From the NCBI GenBank assembly GCA_001839685.1, contig MLAK01001415.1, forward strand, positions 16,763 through 68,431: a stretch of 51,669 nt of DNA, in the 5' to 3' direction. The notes under the pieces were generated by a model. That model was not told the origin of the DNA, did no database searches, and was given only the letters and a program-made list of their open reading frames with translations. Below, piece by piece: positions 1 through 12,129 of this stretch. The position numbers and the translations under genes are program-made. This stretch comes from Tritrichomonas foetus. Its lineage: Eukaryota; Parabasalia; Tritrichomonadida; Tritrichomonadidae. The stretch's first letter is position 1, and each line of letters begins with the position of its first letter.

Positions 1-363
1 CAACATTAGTATCTCCACCTTCTGTAACTTGAACAACTATATAAGGATGAATTTCTATTCTTTTTGTTTTAAAATTTTAACATTTCTGAAAATTATAAAT
101 CGAATTCATCAAAATCTAAATTCTGATGATGATTGTAAATAAATCCTAATTGTTGTCTATTCACTCATGAAAATATTAATAAAGATATTACTTCATTCTT
201 TATAAATGTTTTATTACCTTTCCAACCTAAAATTAATAATATATGAGACAATATTGAATATATAATTATTTCTGACGTTTTTGGTTAACCAAAAGTCAGA
301 TGTCACTTTTGAAAAACTTTGGGTTCATTTTTTGGTTAATCATTACCTTCAATACCCCAAACC
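1..363. other. AT-rich sequence without a recognisable gene
   Basis: No open frame of useful length and no RNA-like GC island is visible here. It precedes the decayed gene that begins at about 364. Confidence 0.4.
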
Positions 364-835
364 ATGTCAGAAATAAATGATATTAGTAATCAAATATTGA
401 AGTTAAATTCACTTCCAAAAGTATGTGAAAAATGTTTGACGAGTTTGAAAGTTGTTGAAGAATCATTCATTTGATTTAACAATAGTTTTAAAGAACCAGA
501 ATCATCATTTTTACACCAAATTGCCAAAATTTCCAGCAAACTAACTGTGTTTTTGTCAGTATCTAGGTAGAAATTCCGTTTCGTAACTTCTAAAGAGAAT
601 ATTATTACTTCTCTCTATCTAATGTCCAAAAACTGGTATGTAGTGAAGCATCTCCTCTTATTGAAAAATCTTTTATTGAATTTTCCGATGCACAAAATAG
701 AATTCGAAAAAGGTTATTTGATTCATCATATGTTAAAAATGATGGAATAGTAGAAACAACTCTTAACTTTCTTAGAAATGGAGAAGAATTTGTAAAGGCA
801 ACATTTCATACATCTAATTCGACAATTAATATCTA
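364..835 (+). pseudogene. decayed protein-coding gene of unknown family
   Basis: From the ATG at 364 a protein-like frame starts MSEINDISNQILKLNSLPKV. It is broken by TGA at 472 and TAG at 568. Coding-like sequence continues in a second frame, open from 594 to about 833 and containing SFIEFSDAQNRIRKRLFD and VETTLNFLRNGEEFVK. Two in-frame stops and one frame change within 470 bp, together with sensible amino acid composition on either side, suggest a degraded gene and not random sequence. I do not recognise the family. Alternatives are a non-coding region with chance frames, or sequencing errors in a real gene. The split into frames is seen; the pseudogene call is inference. Confidence 0.4.
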
Positions 836-2132
836 AATTCAAGAAGAATTGGCTTCAAGTACTTCTCTACTTATAGGCAGTTTTAGATAATTATAATAAA
901 TGGGTGAAATATCAGCTCTTATTGAAATATAATTGGGTAAATGAAGCGAATTATCACTAAATCTTATTCTTAAAGAACCAAGTAAAATCTTTACATTGAC
1001 AAAAAGACTATTGAATTAAAAGAGGAGAATAAAAAAAGAAAGATGATACTCAAAAAGATATTCATATATCACTATGTTTCAATGTGCTGATGTGCTTTTG
1101 CTATTCCTTTGAATTCGGAGTATCGTCCTGTTTTTTTTTTCCCCCAAAGCTATTTCAAATGATTATTATTGCTTTCTTAAATTCACTATTTGGATGTTAT
1201 ATTATGCTTTGTTACATGAGTTTGAATTCTAGAGATTCGGTCAAAGTATTGAAATTAAATGATATTTAATTATCATATTTTATAGATGTGTACAATAATA
1301 TGTATAGTAGCATTCAATAAAGAATTTATAAGTTATAACCAGTTACTTTCCAGAATCACTGTGATGAAAATATTAAGGAAAAATATATTGTTAACATTCC
1401 GAACTTCTTTTGTAATTTATCTCTGGTAGTAAGAATCTGTCTTCAGAAATGCATTAGATTCATCTTCATTGATGAAATGAATATTAATTAAAAAATGAAT
1501 TATTTTTATAATTGACAAAAAAGATGATTAGTGTATTGCTATGAAAATCTATTACAAAATTTCGAAGATATAGATTTTGCTCATAACTTTAGGAAGAGAT
1601 CACGGCGAAGGAGAAAATAATAATTTTGGATAACTTTTGCATCCTAGGATCTTTAATTTGAACCCCCTTGTTAGAGGACGACTTTATAGCTGCTTTGTGG
1701 ATGATTATTGTTTTGATTAAATGAGATAAACCGAATTTCCGAATACTGAGTGTGGATAGATCATGAATTCAAAATTGTTAAAAAAAGCACGTTTATAAAA
1801 AGGACTTTTTTCATCAAAAAGTTTCTTATCGTCGATTTGCCATCACTTCACCGGAGTTTATCCTTAAAAATGGGAAATTATGCAATTATATTTCCGCGAA
1901 ACAATTTATGAAAAATTCAATGTAAACAAAAAATTGAATATATCAAAGGTCAAATTTGATTCAATGTTCGCGAAATATCATTGATATCAAAACATAAAGA
2001 TCCTAATATATTAAATGTATTTACCCAATTTATAAAGATTAAACAATAGTTTAATAAAAGTATCTCCCATTAACATTTTTATATCAACAGCATAATGCAA
2101 AATGACCAAAAATTCGAAAACTCGTTATTTCA
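836..2132. other. long intergenic region before the dynein gene
   Basis: AT-rich sequence with only short frames. An open stretch at 1084-1269 gives a hydrophobic, Cys-rich 61-residue peptide that does not look coding. A phrase resembling the decayed gene, LILKEPSKIF, may be readable near 960-990, so decay of the upstream gene may extend further. Out-of-frame ATGs at 2095 and 2102 lie just before the dynein start. Confidence 0.35.
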
Positions 2133-5100
2133 ATGGATGAGCTTGTTGATAAAAGGAGGCAGCAGCTTTTACAAAACGAACAAACTTTACTAAAAGAACG
2201 ACAATTATATAGACGCCTCGGAAAAACTCTTCCAGAAGATACGGTCAAAGTCCCCAAAATCGGCGAATGGGCATTGACACAATCTCAGACTTTTGATCAA
2301 CCAAGCCAAACCAACAAAGACGAAAAAGAAAATAAAAATCAAAAACGCGTAGTTCCATTTCCAAGGACGGTTCCATTAAATACCGCACAACGAAAACGAT
2401 TAACAGTAACGAAAGACAATTTTATTTATACAGCTGAACCGCCTGAAAAACCTCAACCAGTTATAATTAATCCACCATTTCAACTTCGCCCTCCCAAGAT
2501 ATTAACCGTAAATGCAGACAATACTGAACAAAAGCTTACTTTTCCAAGTGGAACAGTTTCTACTAATTTAAATGATATTTTACGTTCAAAATATAGGGCT
2601 CCTGTAAAACCACTTCCACCTTTGAAAGGTGATGATGAAGAAACTAAAGAAGAAGATGACTTTAAACCACAATTTTTGCCTTTAGAGGTTTTTGATGATG
2701 CTATATATGAAGAATTTCCTTTAGAAGAATTAATGAAAAGTCCACATGCTTATTCAAGGTATCAAAACCTCGATGGTGACAATTATTGGGAAAAATGTAC
2801 AGTATTAAATTATGATCCTGAAACTCATTTATTTTTGATTGAATGGAACACTTCACATCGCCGAAAAAAAGTTGCACGATTTAATTTAAGGTTCGAAAGA
2901 GAAAATGTTGAAAAGTTTGAAAAAAGAGTTGATGCTGCACGTTACGCATGCGCTCTTTATGAAACATCACTTCGTTTTGAATCAAGAATAAAAAGTATGC
3001 CAACTGAAAATTTACCAGCTTTATCGGATGAAGACATGGGAGTTATTCATCATAATATGGCTCTTGCTGTTCGTCCGAAATATGCAAGTCGATTAGCTGA
3101 ACTTGATGAAGAAGTTTGTCTTATGTTCAAAAATGTGAATAATAAGCTTGATTTTGAATATCAACTTGATAATAATAAATTAATTCCAAACCGAGAAGAA
3201 TTTTTACGATTAAAGAAAGATCCACCAATCATTCCAGAAAATGGATTGGTTGATCATCCTGAATTTGATTTCGAAGGAATTTTCCAAACTATTTCCGAAA
3301 CCCATTTAATGGCAAATCATCACATGATGCAAGGTTTATTTACAATTTGGAGAATTTTCCAAGATTCAGAATCATTAACACTTTTAACTGATGGGTATGA
3401 AGAAATTTTACCTTTAAATGAATTTGTGAAAAGACAATTAACACAACTTACAGAAACAACAAAGAAATTTAAAGGATCAATTCAATCTACACTTGAAGGA
3501 GTTATTTCTTCAACACTTTCTGAACAAATTCATTCAGGAAAGGGAAAAGATAAAATTCGATCATCAAACATGGTTACATTAACAACTAGAATGCTTCATA
3601 CTGTTTTACTTACAATTGTACATAATACACTTGAAAAATATCTTTCTCTTTTCATAAAATATAAAGAAAAAAGCGGACCAGAAAAACTTGAATCTCAATT
3701 TTCAATTGATTTAGTTTTTTCTAAAAAGGAACTTACTTTCGAACCAACAATTCCGAAATTTAAAGAAGAATTAATGTCACTTTTATCACAATTAGAAATT
3801 ACTGTTAATGATTTACCAATCATTAAAAGTGCACTTTTCGAAGTTGATACGTCGTCTGTCACTTTCGATGATTGTCTTGAAATTATTAAAGTTGAAAAAG
3901 ATAATCTTCAACAAATTCTCGATCAACTATTTAATGTATTAGAATTATTTTTATCTGAAAGAAAGTTTTTGAAGACTGTTTTAAGTTTGAACCCAGATGA
4001 ATATACTCACGATTTCGATCCAAATGGATTAAAAACTCTTGATGAATATAAAAAGCAATTAAATGAATTCAATCGTGTTTTAAATATAATTCAAAATGAC
4101 ATGGCACCTACTTATCAACTTGATTTATTCTTTGTTTCATGTATTCAATTTAAAGAAAATACAATTGCACATATCAAGCAACTCATTCAGAACTTTTTGA
4201 TGCAAGTGAAAAGATATGCGTTACAAGAACTCGATCAACTTAAAAATGAATTCGATAAAATTATTGTTGACTTAAAGAAAGTTCCAGAGACACCAGAAGA
4301 GCTTGCTGCTATGAAGAAATACATGGAAAGAGTTTATGATACTGTTAAGACCAAATCAAAGAAAATGAATAATGCAAATGATCGATTTGCATTCTTAGAA
4401 GAATTTCAATTTGAAGTTACGAATGAAGAGTTTCAATATCGATATCAAATCCGCCAAATGCCACAAAAAATAGCTGGCATGTTAGAAGAAACAGAAAGAA
4501 CACTTTCAGTGGAAAGAATTAGAATGATTCGTGAATTAAGAACCAATCAAAAGAAGCTTGAAAATGAATCAATTGCTGTTACAGAAATGTTAACATCATT
4601 TACAGCGAAATTCACAGATCTGGAAATGACAGTTGAAGCAGTTGATCAAGTCAATGAAATCTATGCTCGATTACAACAGTTGAAGTTAGAACAAGATAAA
4701 TATAATACACATGAAAAATTGTTCGAGTTTGAACAAGCTTCGTGTAAGCCACTTCTTAAATTAATTGAAGAATTTACACCTCTTCACTTACTTTGGAACC
4801 TTGCCAATGAGTGGAATAATACAAACACAACATGGCTAGATACACCATTCCCGCAAATTCGTGCAGATGCAATGAATCAGTTTATTATTATGGCTGGTAA
4901 GAAAATTACCAAATTAAAGAAAGATCTTTCACAACAACGTGGATTAATTGATAAAGTTTTATTGCCACTTTCTCAACAAATTGATGCATTTAAGCAACAT
5001 GTTCCGCTTGTAATGAAATTAAGACATCCAGGAATTAAAACAAAACACTGGGAAAAAATTTCTGATGTTGTTGGATTCCAAGTTATGCCATCTATGGAGC

Positions 5101-8100
5101 TTACATTACAAAACTTCTTCGATTTGCATTTGGAAAGGTGGAACGAACAAATTTCTGAAATTGCAAGTGTTGCAGCTAATGAATATGCTCTTGAAACAAC
5201 ACTTGATCAAATGGATGCTGATTTACAAACAAAGCAATTTGTTACAGTTCCATTCAGGGATTCAGGCCATTTTATTTTACACGAAATTGATGATATTATT
5301 TCAACAATTGATGATCAACTTGTTACTACACAAACATTACTTACATCACCATTCATTGCACCTGTAAAGAAGAGAGCAACTGATAGATTGAACTTCCTTA
5401 GGAATGCTCGCGATACTCTGGAAAATTGGGTAGAATGTCAACGAAACTGGCTTTATTTACAACCAATTTTCAGTGGAACATCAATTCAACAAAAGCTTCA
5501 TAAAGAAGCTCGAGATTGGGGAGCAGTTGACAAACTTTGGTCATCGATTATGACATTGACACATAATCACCCAGATTTAATGAATGTTATGCATCATGAC
5601 ACACTTCAACCAAATCTTCAACAATGCAATGATCTTTTAGATTCAATTACTAAAGGACTGAATGAATATTTGGAAGCCAAAAGACTTGGATTTCCAAGAT
5701 TCTTCTTCTTATCAAATGATGAACTTATTTCAATCCTTTCACATACCAAAGATTTTGGAAAAATGCAAGAATCAATGCAGAAACTATTCGAGTACGTTAA
5801 TTCAATCACTGTTACAGAAGATATTGAAATCACTCATATGAATGATGCTGAAGGCGAAGTTGTTCAACTAATTTCAACAGTTGACGGAGATACTCCTGAA
5901 ATAGAAGATTGGTTAAACGCATTTGAAGAAGAAATGAAAAACACTATCAAAGAATATACAAGTGAATCTTTAGAAGCACATGCAAAACAAACTCGTCATA
6001 AGTGGATCAAAAGTTTCCCGGCTCAAGTGATTCTAATTTCCAATCAGATTTTATGGACTGAACAAGTTACAAATGTTCTTAAAGGACAAAAACTTAGAGG
6101 CTTGAAGATCCTTCAAACTAAATTCATTGAACAATTAGACGAATTGACTGCTTTGGTTAGACAACCTATTTCTAAGCTTCTTCGTCAAGTTGTTTCATGC
6201 ATGCTTATCAATGAAGTTCATAACAGAGATATTATTGCAAGTCTTGTTCATGATGAAGTTTCTGATGATGAAAATTTCAACTGGGTGAAACAGCTTCGAT
6301 ATTATTGGGAAGATGATACAATCATCGTTAGATCAATTAACAACTCATATGAATTTTCGTATGAATATGCAGGAAATTCAGCTCGTTTGGTTATTACACC
6401 ACTTACTGACAGATGCTACCAAACGCTTTTATCTGCTTTTAAACAAAATTTAAGTGGTGCACCAAGTGGTCCTGCTGGTACAGGAAAAACTGAAACAGTT
6501 CGAGATTGCGCAAAAGCACTTGGAAGGCCTTGCGTTGTTTATAACTGCTCAGAAGAAGTTACTCCTGAACAAATGTCACAATTCTTTGCTGGTTTATCAT
6601 CTTCAGGATCATGGAGCTGTTTCGATGAGTTCAACAGAATTAATATTGAAGTGCTTTCTGTTATTGCACAACAAGTAAGGAGTATCCAAACTGCGATCGC
6701 TGCAAATGCTGAAACATTCATTCTCGACCAAAGAACATTGAAATTAAATGTAAATGCAGCCATTTGTATCACTATGAACCCTGGCTATGCAGGCCGTACC
6801 GAATTACCAGATAACTTGAAGGCACTCTTCAGACCATGCGCAATGATGGTTCCTGATTTTGTGTTTATTTCTGAAATTATGCTTTTCTCTGGTGGTTTTA
6901 CTACAGCTTCAAGTTTATCAGTAAAACTCGTTGCACTATTTGATTTATGTCGAAAACAGTTGAGCAGCGCAGACCATTATGACTGGGGACTTAGAGCAAT
7001 GAAAGCGATTCTTTCAACTGCTGGAAAAGCCAAAAGAAATGATTTAAATGCCGATGAATCATTACTTTTGCTTCAAGTTATTAGGGACTGCACATCACCT
7101 CGTTTAATCTCTGCAGATCTACCGCTTTTTGCTGGAATTATCAGAGATGTATTCCCAGAAGTGACAGGAACAAAGGTACAGTCCGAAAAATTGCTCAAAT
7201 CAATTCGGGGAGCCTTTCTTGAAGATAACTTGCAGCCTTTACAGATTTACTTATCGAAAGGCGTTGAATTGTATGAAACTACACTTGTTAGACATGGAAT
7301 TATGCTTGTTGGTGGAGCACTTGGTGGAAAAAGTGTTGCTTGGAAAACTTTAGCAAAAGCACTTACTAAACAAGCAAGTGAAGGAGAAGGAAAACCTGTT
7401 CATATTGAATCATTGAATCCAAAAGCAATTTCCATTGGTGAGCTTTATGGTGCCTTCAATCCAGTAACTTCAGAATGGGCAGACGGTGTTTTGTCGAAAT
7501 CTATTAGGGAATGCTCATTTTCCGATCAATCAGAATTAAAGTGGATTATAGTCGATGGTCCTGTTGATTCATTATGGATTGAATCTATGAACTCTTTACT
7601 CGATGATAACAAAGTTCTTTGTTTACCGAATAACGAAAGAATTCAACTTGGTCCACATGTTAAAATGGTCTTCGAAGTTGATGACCTTAGCCAAGCTTCA
7701 CCTGCAACAGTTTCACGTTGTGGTATGGTTTATTTCGACCCATCAACACTTCCTTGGGCTGCCTTAGTCGATTCATGGTGTGCAAAGAAAGAAAATACTG
7801 TTATGGCAAACTACCTAAGGAAAACAATGGAAAGTTATATTCCTCCATTAATTCAATTCGTTCAATATGATGGCAAACCTGCACTTGAAATCAATCCAAA
7901 CTTTTGTGTACTTTCGCTACTAAGAATTATTGATTCATTTGAAAGCATTATTCGAAAGCCAGTTGAACAACAAGTTGATGGTGGAGATGAGGTTGTAAAA
8001 GTTGATCCACTTGACCATAACATTTATTTCTCAATGTTTGCACCAAATAATGATACTGTTCCATTTTTCGAAGATGAGCAAATTGCAATTGTATTCGAAA

Positions 8101-11100
8101 GGGTCTTCACATTCGCCTGCGTTTGGGCTTTTGGTGGTGTTTTGGTTGAAAAATCTAGAATAACGTTTGATGCATTTTTCAAAGAACTAATGGAGAAAAA
8201 CAAAACACATTGTGCATTTCCAGGTAAAGGAACTGTTTATGATTATTTTGCTGATTTATCTAAACTTCAATGGGTTTCATTTGTTGAAGGAACTGTAAAT
8301 GCACATTTCACTGAATCAAAGAATCTTGAAGAGCAAATGATTCCATCAAATGTAAATGCTGGACCGATGTTTATTGCTCGGCTTCTTTCGACACACCATA
8401 CGAATTTATTATTTATGGGGCCAGAATCATCAAAAACTCTTATTTTTAAAACATTATTCGATAATGTTTTGGATAGTAAGAAATTTGATTGTCACACTTT
8501 ACCATTATCAGCAAATTCAACTCCAAATAATATTTCTAAGTTTATGCAAAGTTTCATGCATAAAAAGCAAGGTACTTTTGGTCCATTACCAAATCAACAT
8601 CTTCTATTTCTAATCGATAATATTGGTTCTGTGAAACCTGAAATTTATGGCGCACAGCCACCACTTGAACTTTTAAGACAATTTAATGATTATGGTGGTT
8701 GGTTCCAAACAATTCCTGTTAATTTTATCAACATCATTGAAACTTCTCTTTTGGCAACAATGGGACAACCTGGAGGTGGTCTTTTTGGTATTCCACAACG
8801 ATTAATGAGACACTTCGTTATTATTCATATTCCTGGTTATTCAAATGATACTACACTGGAAATATACAAAGGATTATTACATATGTCATTTAAGAATTAC
8901 AATGGAGCTGTTAAAAATCTAGTAGAACCATGTTCTAATGCAACAATAGAAATTTATTTTCGATGCTTGGATAAACTTTTGCCGATTCCTTCAAAGTTAC
9001 ACTATATTTTCAAATTTAGAAATATTGTTCGAGTTCTCAAAGGAATTTTATTATTAAATAGTGATTATTTAAACACCGAAACACTCTTTATCAAATCCTG
9101 GTACCATGAAATGATGCGAGAATTCCACGATAAATTCAATTCACATGAAGATAGAAAATGGTTTGTATCAAATTTATCCGAAATGTGTTCAAAGCACTTT
9201 AAGACTACAATTGAATCATTATCAAAAGATGGATTTATAATGTTTAATGAATTTGCTGACTCATCTACAAAGTATAAAGAAGTTACAACGTCACCAGATG
9301 AACTTCTTCAAACATGTAATGTTACTCTTGAAGAAAGAAACAAAGATGCACCCAAACCAATTGATATCGTTTTATTCCAAGAGGCTATCTCTCATTTGTC
9401 ATCATTATCAAGAGTTTTGGCGATTCAAAGAGGTCATGCTCTTCTTGTTGGTGTTAAATCATCAGGTAGAAAGTCTTTAGCCAGACTTGCTTTGCATATG
9501 GCATCAATTGATCCATTCGAAATATCAATAACAAGGACTTATGGCCTTGTTGAGTGGCGAGAAGATATTAAAAATTTATTAAAGCAATGTGGAACACAAG
9601 ATATACCTACTGGCTTCATTTTAACTGACACTCAAATCATAATGAATCAACAATTAGAAGACTTATCAAACTTATTAATCAATTGTAATATTCCAATGCT
9701 TTTTGAGCGTGATGAAATGGAAGCAATTAAAGCAGAACTTGCTTCAACTGACCCACAAACTGATGTTGATTATGGAAAATACTTCTTTGAAAAAGTACAA
9801 AAAAATCTACATATTATTCTTGTATTTTCACCATATGGCAATATTTTCAAAGATTCAATGCTTTCTTTCCCAGCATTAAGAAATGAAACCACAATTGATT
9901 GGTATATGCCATGGTCTCAAAATGCCCTTGAATCAGTTGCTGTTGCTTCTCTTAATAAAACACTCGCACCTGAATTAGTTAAACCCATAACTGGTGCTAT
10001 TGTGAAGATCCATAAATTCGTTGAAGAAATTGCGAAAACATTCTTAAAAGAAACAAAAAGATTCACAGCAGTTACACCTTCAAGATATTTTGAGCTTCTG
10101 TCGACATTTGTGAGTAAACTTCAACAGAAAAATGATTTCACTACTAGTGAAATCAAAAATTACGAGAATGGTGTAGAAAAAATTACAACAACACGAGCAC
10201 AAATTCAAGAAATGAGTGACAAACTCGATAAAGATATTCCAAAACTTCATCAAATGAGAGCTGATGTCGAAGTAATGCTTAAACAACTTACCGTAAAACG
10301 AGGTGAAGTGGAAGAAACCCGAAGAGAGGTTCAAGGAAAAAGTGATATTGCTGAACGTGAGGCTGCTGAGGCCGCTGAAATCAACAGGGTTGCCCAAGAA
10401 CAATTAGATGAAGCCCAGCCACTTCTTGAAAAAGCCCAAGATGCGGTTAAGAAATTAGATAAAGATTCTTTGGTTAATATCAAAAAACTTCACCAAGCAA
10501 GTGGTGGTATGAAAGAAACGTTTGAAGCTGTTTGTATCATCTTTGGAAAGAATCCACGTAAAGTTGATGGACCAAATCCAGGTGAAAAAGTTGAAGATTA
10601 TTGGCCTGAAGCTGTTTCACTTCTTAATGAAATTCATTTCGTTAAAAATGTTCAAAACTTTAAAGCAGAAAATTTGGATAAAAGCACAATTGAAAAATTG
10701 AAAAAGTATTGTCCAACTGATAAAGCAGCACGTGCCAAAAAACGTGCAACTGCTGAACAATCTTTTGCTGCTGTTGCCGCATTTTATGATTGGGTATGTG
10801 CAACATTTGACTATTGGTTTGTTTTCCAAGAAATTTTGCCAAAGAAAATTGCTGCTGAAGAAGCTCAAAAGAAATTAGCCAAAAGTGAAGAAATTCTTGC
10901 TCAAGCTAAAGAACACCTTGCTGCTGTTGAAGCTACACTTCAAGAACTTCAGCAAAACTTCCAAGCTGCACAAGACAGAGAAACTGATCTGACAACATCT
11001 GTTGGAAAGACACAAAGTCGTCTTCAAAGAGCTCAAAAAATTATGAGCGGTTTGAGCGGTGAAACGGCTCGTTGGAGTGAAACTGCTGCCAGTTTGAAAG

Positions 11101-11236
11101 AATCTTCACAGTTCATTTTAGGTGATTCTTTATTAATTGCTGGTGTTTTAACATATCTAGGTGCATTTTCACCGTCATATAGAACACAAATTATTGACCA
11201 ATGGAGAAAATTCTTGGAAGCTGAAAAAATTAAATA
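2133..11236 (+). CDS. axonemal-type dynein heavy chain, 5' part (interrupted by transposon)
   Basis: Encodes residues 1 to about 3034 of a dynein heavy chain, the motor ATPase that moves flagellar microtubules. The N-terminal tail is followed by AAA1 with an intact P-loop GPAGTGKT near residue 1446 and the ITMNPGYAGRTELPDNLKALFR signature. AAA2 has GGALGGKS near 1726. AAA3 has a shortened P-loop, GPESSKT, near 2095. AAA4 has GVKSSGRKSL near 2439. A coiled-coil stalk with the microtubule-binding tip lies at about 2640-3010 (AFYDWVCATFDYW in the tip). The tail contains a DNAH1-like stretch (NYWEKCTVLNYDPETHLFLI), so a single-headed inner-arm type is likely; that is inference. The frame continues as far as 11384, but everything after 11236 is transposon sequence. 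ATG 2133 is the first in-frame start; ATGs at 2095 and 2102 are out of frame. The gene continues at 14119. Confidence 0.93.
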
Positions 11237-11274
11237 CAGTCAAACTACCTTATTTTCACCTCGTTTGTCAGATT
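11237..11274 (+). repeat. terminal inverted repeat, left end of pogo-like copy 1
   Basis: A 38-bp repeat starting CAGTCAAACTACC and ending GTCAGATT. It matches the reverse complement of 14079-14116 except for A/T at position 11, and is preceded by the target TA. Confidence 0.92.
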
Positions 11275-11292
11275 TCATTCAAATTTTTGTGA

Positions 11293-11304
11293 GAAAAACG
11301 TTTA
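11293..11304 (-). promoter_or_regulatory. TTTAATAAACG-type motif inside the transposon
   Basis: On the minus strand this reads TTTAATAAACG. Related AATAAACG or CGTTTATT motifs occur just upstream of the mariner transposase (22308-22315), in the divergent promoter at 30837-30846, and before the TRIM-like gene (46821-46835). Here it lies near the transposon's left end and may be a coincidence or an outward-facing promoter fragment. Confidence 0.2.
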
Positions 11305-12003
11305 TTAAAACTTTTTCTAACTTTTTTTCATTCAAAATTTGTGCTTTTNGACTCATAGAGTCTTCAAGAAATATTATAAAGTAAAAATTTACATTTGTTT
11401 ATCGAATTGAATCTTTATGACAACCAATAAAACAATAATTAATTTTTGGAAAAATTACATCATTATTTAATGAGGGGTTTCCCAATCAATGATTGAAAAT
11501 AATTAACATCGACTTTAACATCATAACAACCATCATGCTGAGCAAATAAATATTAATATGAAATTCACAAATGTGATGTTTTAACCTGAAAATGTCATTT
11601 CTTAATTCATTACAACTTTTCTCGCCTTGCTTATTCGAGTATGAAAATAAGCAAAATTTATTGAATACCGTTTGAAGTTTTTCAAGACATAAAAAAAATC
11701 AAAAAAATAATTTTCGAAATTTTATGTGATTTTGAAAATTTCAAAAAAGACTTCAATTTTTATATTATAATAACAATTCATGATACTAAATATTAATTTA
11801 TTGTTGATTTATTATAAATCTCATCAGATAGGAAAAAACGTAAATATGACTCTTGAATACAAATTATTAAACGTTCATCATTATCCACAAAATTGAAAGA
11901 AATTAATTAGATATTTTTAGTCAATAAACTTTTTGAATGCAATTTCTATTCAAATAAGATTTTGACTGTATTCAATTTTATTTTAAAAGTTGGAGTCTTT
12001 TGA

Positions 12004-12019
12004 TTTTTTTTTTTTTTTT
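12004..12019. repeat. poly-T tract downstream of the transposase gene
   Basis: A run of about 16 T on the plus strand. The equivalent position in copy 2 is a run of 19 A that directly borders the assembly gap (25878-25896), so the homopolymer probably caused the gap. Confidence 0.7.
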
Positions 12020-12129
12020 CTTCCTTGAATTTCTTTTCGTTTTAAAAGTTTTTAAAGATAATAAATCAATGCATCATGAAAATAATTATAATAAGTTATA
12101 ATAAATAATGGTTGATAAGTTTTTTTAAT

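Larger units (their letters stand above)
11237..11968. repeat. 732-bp segment bounded by two TIR-like ends inside the pogo-like element
   Basis: The left limit is the element's own TIR. The right limit at 11968 reads, on the minus strand, CAGTCAAAATCTTATTTG and is followed by TA at 11969-11970, closely resembling the TIR start CAGTCAAACTACCTTATTT. The segment is non-coding and therefore has the layout of a small non-autonomous element fused to the transposase unit, or of an alternative internal end. The same structure is present in copy 2 (internal end near 25933). The similarity is seen; the MITE interpretation is inference. Confidence 0.45.

Noticed and set aside
1084..1269. 61-codon open frame
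   Set aside because: Hydrophobic, with poly-Phe/Pro from homopolymer runs, no homology cues; judged a chance frame.
11237..11384. C-terminal extension of the upstream dynein frame, ending at 11384
   Set aside because: These codons are transposon TIR and internal sequence; the true dynein continues at 14119.
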